Source: Acanthamoeba sp. SK_2022b (taxonomy: Eukaryota > Discosea > Longamoebia > Acanthamoebidae). Taken from it: a DNA stretch of 49,358 bases. The stretch lies in assembly GCA_027943245.1 (NCBI GenBank), contig JANDJZ010000351.1, positions 1-49,358 of the forward strand, written 5' to 3'. The position numbers were made by a program, and so were the translations under genes. Below the pieces are notes generated by a model, which did not search any database, had not been told where the DNA came from, and worked only from the letters and a program-made list of their open reading frames with translations. Of the stretch, positions 28,921 through 37,956 are shown one piece after another (positions within the stretch are counted from its first letter, which is position 1; each line of letters starts with the position of its first letter).

Positions 28921-29940
28921 TGTAGCTCCTCCTGTAGAACTTCAGTGTCTCCTTGCCAGCAAAGACAGTGAACCCATGGCCAGACTTGATCAGCCTGTGA
29001 GTAACCACAGCACAGGTGATTTCAAGTCCACCAATCTCCTCACTCAGCTTCTGGTTACCTGTCATTTGAGCATTGTCAAAGCCAAAACTTCACTATGATC
29101 TGATCATCTGGCCTGTCCACCATGACCTTTGGCAGAACCCACTGCAAACAGGTCTCTTGAATTCTGTCTGAACTCACTCTCCTTCAGATACACAGCAGGT
29201 AGTGGCAGAGGGGAGAACCTATCATGTGCAGACAGTCCTGGTGCTGGACATGGCAGCACTGGTCAAGGTGCTGAACTCTACAACATTCTCAACAACAAGA
29301 CCATGTGGAAGTGCTGCTGGTGTATCTGCTCTAAGGAATTGCTTGGCAATGTGAGTGTTGAGTTGTGGTGAGGACTGAGGGGGATTGGGCACAGAAGGAG
29401 AGGCTGTTCACAACAGCGGTACACTATCCTGCTGTGATGAGGAGGCTTATTCCTTAGAGATTCCAGAGCTGGCACCATACTCTGGCAGGACAAAGTGCCA
29501 ACCTTGATGGCAGGAAAGGCCTGCTGCTTCTCATCAGCTGCCCTTGATGGTGTGCTGGATGAGCTGGACACACAAGTTGAAGACAGCAGGAAGTAGCACA
29601 CATAAATCTGCTGAGCCTGGATGAAGGCAAGGCTGAGATGGTGGGTTGCTTCCCACAGCTCTTGTTGTGCCTGGCCTGGCATGAGTGCATAGTGGCCACA
29701 GGGCTGCCTTGGTGCCATTGCAGCCCACCAACCAAAGCCATTGTGCTGCCCAATGAAGCCAATTTGAGCCTTGTGTGGCAGTGGTTGGGTGGAGTTGGCA
29801 AGCAGCTTGAAGAAGTAAAGGGCTTGTCCTTGGAGGGCTTGGAGCTTGGCTGGGGGATGAACACACCAAAGGCAGTGTTTTCTGAGTACTGCTGAATCCC
29901 AAGGAAGGGTTGCTTACTCTGCCATCCTAGAGCAATAGTT
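28921..29940. other. CpG-depleted island, probable decayed inserted DNA
   Basis: In these 1020 bp I count one CpG (near 29417), although GC content is about 50% and flanking genes are full of CpG. TG and CA dinucleotides are correspondingly abundant. Open frames on the minus strand (for example about 28820-29065 and 29278-29902) encode peptides rich in Ser/Leu/Cys/His that I cannot assign to a family. The pattern fits long-term cytosine methylation and deamination of an inserted element, whether a transposon or integrated viral DNA. No transposase, polymerase or capsid motif is legible, so identity is open. No host gene is supported between 28755 and 30259. Confidence 0.6.
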
Positions 29941-30259
29941 GAGGCGTCAGGGTTCCATTCAATGTGTGCTTGGCGTCACCAGCTGACACTGAGTGGAGGA
30001 TAACTCAATCCAGGTCCTCTTCTTTGGTTAGCATTGCTGCCACTAACTCCACAGGGCAAGAGAACAAGAGAAGAAAATAGAATAGAAAAGTATATTTTAT
30101 TGTATGGTCACGTAGGTGGGAACAAAAACCTATGTTCTTCTCCCTTTCGAACCCCTTACACCTCTTCGTCGTGACTCGCGCTTTTCTACATTCCGACCCC
30201 TTAATTGTTAATCCATCATCCATCATTCTTCTAGGAGCAAGAATGATGGATGACATCAG

Positions 30260-30967
30260 CTATCGAAGCAAATTATCGTCGTGCTCGCGAGGTAATCGCA
30301 TGACGCCAGTAGCACTAGCGTCCACGGAGCCCAGCGGAAGGCGAAGCAAGCCATCCTTCGCGTCAGCCATCTGCAGATGGATTTTGCTACGAATGGCGCG
30401 TTCCTCCTCCTCGCGCTCGTCAGCGGTGAGGTAGCCCAGTAAAAGGGTCGTGAGCCTGTCGATCACTTGATCGCACTCGTCCAGGTCGATCAGCTGCAGC
30501 ATCGCCTTCGCTTCGCCCTTCTTCTCCTCGTTCTCGATGTTGTTCCTCATCTTCATCTTTTCGCCATCTTCCTCATCGCTGTCGTCGCCGTCGTAGACTT
30601 GGCACCACGAGCGCCGCCTCTCCGCGAGGTAGAAGAAGCGCTGGGCGAGCTCCTTGCGCTCCTTCATCTTCTGGATCTCGACGCTCACGTCCACGAGCCC
30701 GAGGATGAACTCCTCCAGCTCGCTACGCAGCCCTCTCTCCGCCTCCGCATGCTGTTGTTGCTGCTGATGACTTGGCGTCCGGACGACCTCTTCCACCCAG
30801 CGTTGGGCGAGCGCAGCGCCGAGGCTGCACATGAGGTCGACCTTGCCGCGCAGGTGTTGCATGTCGCACACGAGCTTGAATGCCACCGACTCGGTCACCA
30901 CGCCTGCGCCCGTGTTGTGCTGGCGCTGCCTCTTCTGCTGGTGCTGCTCCTGACGCTGTCCCGACAT
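30260..30967 (-). CDS. Uncharacterised Gln- and Glu-rich helical protein
   Basis: A single exon gives 235 residues from M-S-G-Q-R-Q-E-Q. I do not recognise the family. The N-terminus is Gln/Arg-rich. A hydrophobic helical region (L-V-C-D-M-Q-H-L-R-G-K-V-D-L-M-C-S-L-G) is followed by a Gln run, a charged helix (V-E-I-Q-K-M-K-E-R-K-E-L-A-Q-R-F-F-Y-L), the acidic D-G-D-D-S-D-E-E-D-G-E, and another helical region around D-Q-V-I-D-R-L-T-T-L-L-L-G-Y-L. The frame stays open upstream to 31510, so a longer N-terminus is possible, but that part is Arg/Pro/Ser-rich and less protein-like. A coiled-coil or scaffold role is a guess. It directly borders the CpG-depleted island. Confidence 0.55.
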   Translation of the reverse strand: MSGQRQEQHQQKRQRQHNTGAGVVTESVAFKLVCDMQHLRGKVDLMCSLGAALAQRWVEEVVRTPSHQQQQQHAEAERGLRSELEEFILGLVDVSVEIQKMKERKELAQRFFYLAERRRSWCQVYDGDDSDEEDGEKMKMRNNIENEEKKGEAKAMLQLIDLDECDQVIDRLTTLLLGYLTADEREEEERAIRSKIHLQMADAKDGLLRLPLGSVDASATGVMRLPREHDDNLLR

Positions 30968-31841
30968 TCTGCGTACGGCTAGAATGCGTGCGTGTGTGCG
31001 CGTGCGTGCGATTGGTGAAGGGCCTTGTGTTGCCACCGGTCGTGGTTGTTGTTCGTGTGGTGTGTTGATAGAGATGATGGCGATGAGGCCTCCTCCCTTC
31101 TTATGCCTGCGGCTCTGGCTCTCGCCCTTGTCAGATGGCCTGTCTGCTCGCGAGCCACGCCAGCCTCCACCGAATGCTGTGGGGGAAGGCAGTGAAGCTG
31201 GGCGTGGTTGAGTTGGAATGAGAGCGCGTGGCTGCGAAGCCTGGATTGTATCTTGTCCGCCGGAGCTTCGTGACCTCCCTCGACTACGTCGTTCGCGGAA
31301 CGGCCAAGAGTTTTCGTTCTGTGTGCGTGTGCGGTCCTTAGGGGCGGAGCGCGGTTGGCGGGCGCGTGTTGCTAGTTCAACGGGGATAGGTTGTTTTGCG
31401 CATATAGAGGCCGACGTGTTCCTCCACCTATTCCTGTGACCCAGGTCAGTCCTGTCGCCTTGGGATACGGATATGTAGTCATAGAAACACCCTGCTGCTC
31501 CCAAGCACACATCACAATTAAGTCAGGAGGCGTCACAACCTGCGCAGACCCACGCACAAGTACGCAACCGTGGCTAACTTTCCCGACGGCCAGTCGGCGG
31601 GAGGCTCGGCAGAGTGTACCCGACCGGTGACGTTTGCTGGCGGCTGACCGAAGCAGACAGGTTGATGGATCGTCAATGTACACTCCGGACCACAAGCGAG
31701 CCAAGCCACGAAATTCAGGCTGGTGGCCGTCAGGTCTCAGGCTCTCGTACGAGAGATATCTTCCGCAGAAAAGATGCTATTATTTATTATTCAAATATAA
31801 ACGAAATAAAGGAAAACAAATCGCTCTATTTTCTGTGTGTT
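30968..31841. other. Intergenic or upstream region, no supported gene
   Basis: This lies between the uncharacterised protein (start at 30967, minus) and the end of the lysine methyltransferase (minus). Frames are open but not family-like. A perfect 14-bp palindrome centred on CGTACG lies at 31742-31755. No RNA gene could be folded by eye. Confidence 0.45.
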
Positions 31842-32931
31842 TTATCCGCGCTGCGCGGTTGGTAGGGTGGCCCACCGCCAGACGCTCCACCGACAACGGA
31901 CACCGCCGATGTGCTCGGCGACGTCGTCATCGACTTGCCCGTCACTCCCGTCCGCGCCGAGCCGCAGCCGTTCCTGTTGGCGGCTGCTGACGCCCCAGTC
32001 GTCCCACCCGACCTCCTCGCCGACAGCCTCCCGCACCAGGCCGGCCGCAGCCAATCGCGACTCGCAGTCGGCCACCTCAGCCATGTGCGATGGTCGCAGC
32101 GGATGCTCGATGATGAACTTGCCGCCGTCATCTTTGGTCGTCGACGTCGTCGTGTTCGTGGTCAGCGTCGTCGTCGTAGCCGGGTCGGTCACCGCAGCAA
32201 CGGCGTCGGTGGAGGCGGGCTTGCGCAGGAAGAGCGACACGCACGACACGACGAGCTCGGGGTGCTGCGGCGTGTAGAGCGGGTCGCTGGCCAGGATGAC
32301 GTCGAAGCTCCCCACGCGCTCCTGCCAGTACTCGTCGGCCAGGGGCTGCGTCCAGTCGAGCACACGCGCCACCGCCGTCGTCGCGCCGCTACTGCTGCCG
32401 CTACTACTACAACTACTGAAGAGGTGGCGGTTGGCGGTGATGTTGTTGGCGAGGTTGGGCACGACCTCGGGCAGGTCGGTGAGGTGGAGGTCCCAGCCAA
32501 AGAGGGCCGCCGCCGACAGGCCCACGAGGCCCGTGCCCGACCCCAGCTCTAGTGCACGCAGCGGCGGTGTAGAAGATGATGAAAATGATGGAGAGGATAG
32601 GGGTGAGGAAGAGGTGGAGGGGGTGGGGGAGGAATATGATGTCGTGGGCAGGACTGAGGGAACAAGGTGGTGCAGGCGCTTGGCCAGCAGGTAGGAGGAG
32701 GCCCAGGTCTTGAGTCCCATCGAGTCAGCAGTCAGGGGCGGCTCATGGAGGGTGATCGCGACTGTTGGTTGGGTTCCAATGGTACCATCATAGCCAGCAG
32801 CGCTGCACGGTATGCGGAAGGTCCGCGTCATCGCGGGAGCGGCTACAACAGACAAAGTTAATGAGGAAGCTTTTATAAAAAGGGTCATATAAATATCTTA
32901 TATTTCTTGCATCTTGAGACGTATTTATTAA

Positions 32932-32985
<54 letters not shown>

Positions 32986-33301
32986 TAATCGCACCTGTGC
33001 GGCCACAACGCTCGGCCATTCGCTTGGAGGCGGAGCTCCAGATTTGTTCCTTGGCCTCCTCGTCTTCTATCCACCACAGGTCGCTTCCGACCAGGCGCGT
33101 TGGCCAATGCGCCAGCGCGGAATCGCTCCCACTCGCCGCACGCGAAGAGGCCAGCGCGATTTCGGCCGCCACCTCCGCCGCGGGGCGGTCCCACGAAGGC
33201 GGAGGCACCACCAGCGCCTCGAGGGCGGCCAGCAGCGCCTCGGCCGTCGGTTGCGACCTCAACTGGGGCAGGTCCAACGGGTGCGGAGCCAGACCTTCCA
33301 T
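31842..33301 (-). CDS. Seven-beta-strand protein-lysine methyltransferase (Methyltransf_16 family)
   Basis: Two exons (33301-32995 and 32842-31842) join in phase to give 435 residues. After an N-terminal helical domain (residues 1 to about 100) comes the METTL21/FAM86-like core: W-A-S-S-Y-L-L-A-K-R-L, the SAM-binding L-E-L-G-S-G-T-G-L-V-G-L, the post-II motif L-T-D-L-P-E-V-V-P-N-L, and D-V-I-L-A-S-D-P-L-Y, the family D-x-x-Y-x-like substrate motif region. A Ser/Thr/Pro-rich insert lies before the SAM motif and a Thr-rich loop after it. Members methylate lysines on translation factors and chaperones; the substrate here cannot be told. The intron is filled with an AAT/ATT trinucleotide run. Confidence 0.9.
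32934..32984. repeat. (AAT)n microsatellite
   Basis: About 17 uninterrupted trinucleotide units in the single intron of the lysine methyltransferase gene. It is ATT on the transcript, placed just after the donor. Confidence 0.95.
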
Positions 33302-33480
33302 CCTCCACCCAAACCAAGACTAAAGATAAACAAGAAAATCCGTTCTTTATTCTGGAACGCATTCTGAAACTGGTTTCCAACTCGTGTTTCAAACGGTGAC
33401 AGTTGCGATAACGGGTGATTGTAATCAAGTTTATGACCAACAATACCGCAAAACAAGAGAGAAGAGCGAGCCGTTAGTAG

Positions 33481-33856
33481 ATGAACGCATTGGTGGGGGC
33501 GGGCACCGCGTCGGCTCAAGTGTGGTCCGACCTGTGCAAGTGCGACGCGGCCAGCTGGTTGGTTTCGTGGCACGCGAGGCTCCACCAGTGGATGGTCCGA
33601 CTACTCCACCGCTCTCTTGCCCGTATGGTCCAACTCCGCCAAGAAGGTGCGAACAAAACACGTTCGCTTTTCGTTCTTTATTGACTGTTATCGCTTTCGT
33701 TCTTTCCTTTGGTATCTAACCCTGCTGTGCGCCGCGTTGTGTGACACAGAGGAGGCCGAAGGCACCTGGCTCACCGACACAGAGGAGGCCGAAGGCACCT
33801 GGCTCACCGACAGCGGGCGAGGTCACCCCGGGTCGTCGCTCTACGGCACCGTGTAA
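33481..33856 (+). CDS. Small two-exon protein with an 11-residue tandem repeat
   Basis: Exons 33481-33646 and 33750-33856 join in phase (GT-AG, 103-nt intron) to give about 90 residues. The first part has Trp/Leu/His/Arg-rich amphipathic helices (for example W-L-V-S-W-H-A-R-L-H-Q-W). The second exon encodes two copies of the acidic unit E-E-A-E-G-T-W-L-T-D-T and ends G-S-S-L-Y-G-T-V. I do not recognise the family. The frame and splice fit are internally consistent, but there is no homology signal, so it could be a shadow frame. It lies between the divergent start of the lysine methyltransferase and the convergent end of the sirtuin. Confidence 0.4.
33743..33808 (+). repeat. Perfect 33-bp tandem duplication spanning a 3' splice site
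   Basis: Two identical 33-bp units (33743-33775 and 33776-33808) are followed by a partial third start (GACAG). Each unit begins GACACAG, the presumed acceptor, so the duplication also copies the splice site in frame. Confidence 0.9.
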
Positions 33857-33955
33857 AACATGTAAAATAATGAAGATAAAAACTAAAAGCAATCCTACTA
33901 ATAAAAGAGGCGCTTGTGCGATCTTTAGGTACAGCAGGTCAATGTGCGTGAGAAA

Positions 33956-34372
33956 TCATTCTTCGCTCTCTGGTTCGTCTTCGCCGTCCTCGTGTCCGAC
34001 GGCCTCCTCTGTGCTGTCGTCCGTTTCTCTCAGTTGCCATCGCTCCTGCACCATATCAACCAGCGGAGGAAGTATCTGGCCCGACGGGCCCTTCAAGAAC
34101 ATGCTCGCTCTGTTGGTCGAACACGAGGAGTGAGCGAGATATCTCATGCTGGTCCCCCCCAAACTCCCCCTCTCCTCTCCTCCCTTAGCCGCCGTACTGA
34201 GAAGAGATGGCGCTCGGCACGGGGTTGATCTCGATGACGTGGACGCCCGGCTTGGCGAGAGCCTCCTCAGGCAGCGAGGCCGCGGGGTAGACCACGCCCG
34301 ACGTGCCCACCACCAGCATCACATCGCCCTGCCTCAACTGTTCGCGCACACAACTCAGAACTACGCGTACAC

Positions 34373-34433
<61 letters not shown>

Positions 34434-35531
34434 CGCGGTGGACATACGCCGGAGACGGCTTGGTCGGCAGCGTTCCAGGCGCGGGCGGGGAGGCCCTCCA
34501 TGAAGAGGACGGCGTCCGGCCGGAGGTAGCTCCCGCATCCCTCCACCTGGCACCGCGGCGCCTTCTTCGAGTCGTGTGTGAAGAACTCGTCCTTCTCCGG
34601 GTCGTAGTCCTCCGCTGCTCGTGTCGTGTCAGTGGCAAGCCTAGGTGGCAAGAGAGAACGAGAGAGAGCGAAAGAGAGAGAGAGAGAGAGAAGAGAAAGA
34701 GCGAAAGAGAGAGAGAAAAAAGAGAGGGACGGTGAACCCATGGAGGTGGGGTCGATGACATAGGGATGCGGGTGGCGATGCTTGCTGCAGATGTGTCGGT
34801 TGACGGTGCCGTGGAGCTCGGCCACGCTGGCTTCCTTGTTGCCCGCGCGCTGGTGCAGCCCGTCCACGTTCTGCGTGAGTATGTCAAAGTGACGCGGCAC
34901 GTCGGCCCTGCCGAGGGCGCGGCCCTGGTCGACGAGCCGCTCCAGTCGGGCGATGGCGTAGTGGCCCGGGTTGGGCCTCGCGCCTGTGGCGGCAACGAGG
35001 AGGCCACCGGGTCAGCCACCAACGAACGAGCGCCAAGTAGCGGGGGGGGGGGGTGGGCGCTGTACGGGCGATGGGATCGCGGAAGCGGGAGAGGTACATG
35101 CGCCACGCCAGCCCTGGCGTCCAGCGCCACCCAACGGGCGTGCCTGTGTAGCGATGACAGGTGGCGGTCAGGTGTTTGTGTGCTCAACGCCAAGCGAGTA
35201 GTAGACAACTTGCTGCTGCGAGGGGAGCTGAAAGGTACCGAACCAAGCTAGGCCGATCTTGGACGTCCACACGCCCATCTCTGGATCGCGGAACGTGGCG
35301 ATGCCACCTGCACGCCATGAAGAGAATAGAAAGTAAGTGATTCGATTGATTGATGCAAAACTGATTTGATTCGAGTAGTGGAGGAAGGCACGAACTTTCA
35401 GCAGACATGCCTGCACCCGAGAACACCACCACACGCTTGGCCTGTGCGATGAGGTCTGCCGCTCGACGCATCTCCTCCTCCGAAACTGGCAACGACAACG
35501 TCCTCCCGCTCGCCTCCTCTTCTTTTTGCAT
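33956..35531 (-). CDS. Sirtuin (class III/SIRT5-like NAD-dependent deacylase)
   Basis: Exons run from the ATG at 35531 to the stop at 33956. Sirtuin landmarks appear in order: V-V-V-F-S-G-A-G-M-S-A-E-S with G-I-A-T-F-R-D (NAD-binding loop), G-W-R-W-T-P-G-L-A-W, H-Y-A-I-A-R-L-E, and I-L-T-Q-N-V-D-G-L-H-Q-R-A-G with the catalytic H in L-H-G-T-V. The zinc site is C-S-K-H early and C-x4-C later, so the first pair looks unusual. Then R-P-D-A-V-L-F-M-E, V-G-T-S-G-V-V-Y-P-A-A and I-E-I-N-P. A phase-2 splice adds F-L-K-G-P-S-G-Q-I-L-P and an acidic C-terminus. This most resembles the SIRT5/CobB class that removes acyl groups from lysine. A CA run and a CT-rich tract sit in introns. Confidence 0.93.
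34373..34430. repeat. (GT/CA)n intronic microsatellite
   Basis: About 29 units in a sirtuin intron, directly behind a GTACAC donor. It reads CA on the transcript. Confidence 0.95.
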
Positions 35532-35665
35532 CTTCTGTCCTCTGTGTGCGGCGTGGCCCTCTCCGATGTCCTTTGCTCAAACGTGCCAGCGCTCTTTCTG
35601 TGTGGCAGAGCAGCTCTGCTCGCCCTCAACCATTCCGTCGATACAACCATCAAGGCAAGGGCCCT

Positions 35666-36424
35666 TTATTTCTTGGAGAAGAGCTGGAAGATGTCGTCCA
35701 CGCCGGCCTGCCATCGTGGTGCCACTCTGACGGCCGATGACGGCGACGATGATGGCGTCTTGTGCTTCGCGTCTTCCATTTCCACTTCACCCTCATCTTC
35801 ATCGTGGCCAGACGTGTCTTGGTGAGGGCGGTCGACCCTCCTTCGCTTTTGGAAGGAGCGACTGTTGCGGTGGCAGAAGCCCACCTCGGCCAGCGAGCCT
35901 GCCCCGTGGTCCCTGTCGTCGTCCGACGCGGGCGTTGGCTTCCCGGCGGTCTTGCCCTTGACGTCTCTACGCCTGCTCCGCGCGGCTGAGCAGGGCACCA
36001 CCCTGTGCTCCACCTGAATAACAATAAAAAACAAAATAATCTTAAAAATAGATAATATATAAGAAAAAATTCAAAAATAAATGCACCTTGCGCCGGGCGT
36101 GATCGAGCTTGCAGGCGGAGCACATGAGCTCGTGCTCGGCGTCTCCGCATGTCTTGCACACCCAGGCCTGTCCCACGATCGGCATCGCCAAACAGCGGAA
36201 GCAGCTGGTTGAGCGGAGCGCGCGCGAATCAATGAGTGAAACGAACTCCTCCTGGCGATTCATCGATCCCGTGCGTCGTTTGGGGTCGTACCTGATGCCG
36301 TAGTGTATGGACGGGACGACGTGCAGTATCCGATGGACGGGCATATCGGGGAACACCGGCACGGCGCCCTCGGCGCGCTTGTCCGATTGGAGGGCCTGCA
36401 TCATACTGGAGCCAATTGCTGGTT

Positions 36425-36473
<49 letters not shown>

Positions 36474-37908
36474 ATGTGTGGTGTGTGTGTGTGTGTGTGT
36501 GGCCTGATCAGTAGGCGCTGTGGACAGAGTTGTTGTGGGGAGAGGGAGGTACAGAGGTGGATGATCTCGTGGAGCAGGGCCCCAAGCCCGACCCCAGTGA
36601 GGGGCGACGCCTCAACGTAGCTGGCCGCCCCGACGCGGCGGGACAGCGTCATCGCGTGGTCGTGAGCGAAGAGGCCCGTGGTCGAGCGGCGGTCGATCTG
36701 CGTGGCCACGAGCAGGATGGGCAGGTGGTTGTACTCCCTCCTGATTGCCGGCACGATCTATGACGTTGCGCGTCAGCCCAACGAACGAACAATCAATCAA
36801 TTATTATTTTATAAAAAATAGAAAAATTCTTTTTTTTTGATAATAATTAATAATAATAAAAAATGTAGAGCAATAATGGCGACCTGATGAAGGACTGCGA
36901 GAATGGTGGACGCGTGGCAGACAGACATGACGACCACGACCACGTCAGGACTGACGCCGGCGCACTCGGCCATGCGCACGATCCGCGTGTCCTGCGCCTC
37001 TCCCTTTGCAGCAGTGCCTGAGCCATGGCCCACGACGTCAGCAGGCGAGTGCGTGCGCGCCAGGTCGACGTGCTGCGGGCGGGCGGGCGGGCGGGGGCTT
37101 ACCCGTCTCGTCCGCGTGGCACGGAGGGGAGAGGGCGGCGACCTCGGTAGTGACGTGCACCAGCGCGTCCCCGAACCCGAGCGACGGGCCCACGATGGTC
37201 CATTCGTCGTTGGCCCTCTCGTTCCACCAGCCCGAGCGCGAGTCGAGCTCCTCGTCGTGCGTGGGGTGCGCCTTGTGGCACACGTGGTGGCACGCGCCCC
37301 TGAACGTCCTGCTCCCCTCGCGCGCGACCGTCAGACGGTCCGCGGGCACGTCGCGCGTGGGACACGTGCCCGCGAACGCACCTCTGGAGGGCGTAGGAGA
37401 GCATGTCCTTGCCCACGTTGCCGCTCCCGACGATCATCGCGCGCAGCGCTACACGACCGGCCGTCGACGCGGCCTGGTTGTGCAGCAGCTGGCGCGAGGC
37501 CCGAGCGCACACGGCGTACTGTTGGCGGAGAGAGTCCGCGGCAGCTGCGCATGCATCGCGTGTGGGAGACCGATCAGGGGCCCTGGAGCCCAGGAGGTTG
37601 TGGTGAGGGCGAGGGGATCGCGTAGTACGTACGGTTGAAGGAGGTGGCGAACGGCTGCCACCACATGTGGAAGGGCGTAGATGTCCAGTAGGGCCTCCAC
37701 AGGCTGTCATCTGCAGACACGCGCCACCATGCCTGGGAAGGAAAACAGGCTCAGCTCGCCAGGAGTAGTTGGGGGGGGGGCAGTTTGCGCTGCGGGGCCG
37801 CACCCGACAAGCAAGGGCCGACGCGCAAAGCGAGGGCAGGTCGAGCCACTGGAATATGTGCAAGAGCAGCTCATCGGAGAGCAGCTGCACCGGCTCCACC
37901 ACGTCCAT
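35666..37908 (-). CDS. F-box protein fused to a Rho-like GTPase and Cys-rich tail
   Basis: Exon 1 (37908-37804) encodes an N-terminal F-box: L-S-D-E-L-L-L-H-I-F-Q-W-L-D-L-P-S-L. It continues in the exon starting at 37732 (A-W-W-R-V-S-A-D-D-S-L-W-R-P-Y). The middle exons carry a Rho-like G domain: P-loop G-S-G-N-V-G-K-D (Asp where Ser/Thr is expected), V-V-V-V-V-M-S-V-C near 36930, the G4 motif V-A-T-Q-I-D-R-R as in Cdc42/Rac, and the G5-like Y-V-E-A-S-P-L-T. The C-terminal exons add a Cys cluster (C-F-R-C, C-K-T-C, C-S-A-C) like a zinc-binding module, then an acidic/basic tail ending F-S-K-K. F-boxes recruit targets to SCF ubiquitin ligases. Coupling this to a G domain suggests GTP-linked or decoy substrate recognition; that is inference. 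Middle exon boundaries are approximate. Confidence 0.8.
36428..36501. repeat. (GT/CA)n intronic microsatellite
   Basis: A broken run (interrupted near 36471-36482) in an intron after the G5-encoding exon of the F-box/Rho gene. It reads CA on the transcript. Confidence 0.9.
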
Positions 37909-37956
37909 CCAAGGCCAAGAAGAAGGTAGAGAAAAGCCGAATTAATAAGAAAAGAA
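37909..37956. promoter_or_regulatory. 48-bp divergent promoter/leader of the F-box/GTPase pair
   Basis: These are the only bases between the start codons of the two head-to-head genes. The strand shown is A/G-rich with no TATA box. Both 5' leaders must be very short, or promoters must extend into the opposite coding region. Confidence 0.55.

Noticed and set aside
28820..29065. An 81-codon minus-strand frame that looked like a small gene
   Set aside because: It is isolated, has no start context or family match, and lies in the CpG-depleted decayed island.
30968..31510. Upstream in-frame extension of the uncharacterised protein to 416 residues
   Set aside because: The extension is Arg/Pro/Ser-rich and unlike the helical core; the methionine at 30967 is the simpler start, though the extension is not excluded.
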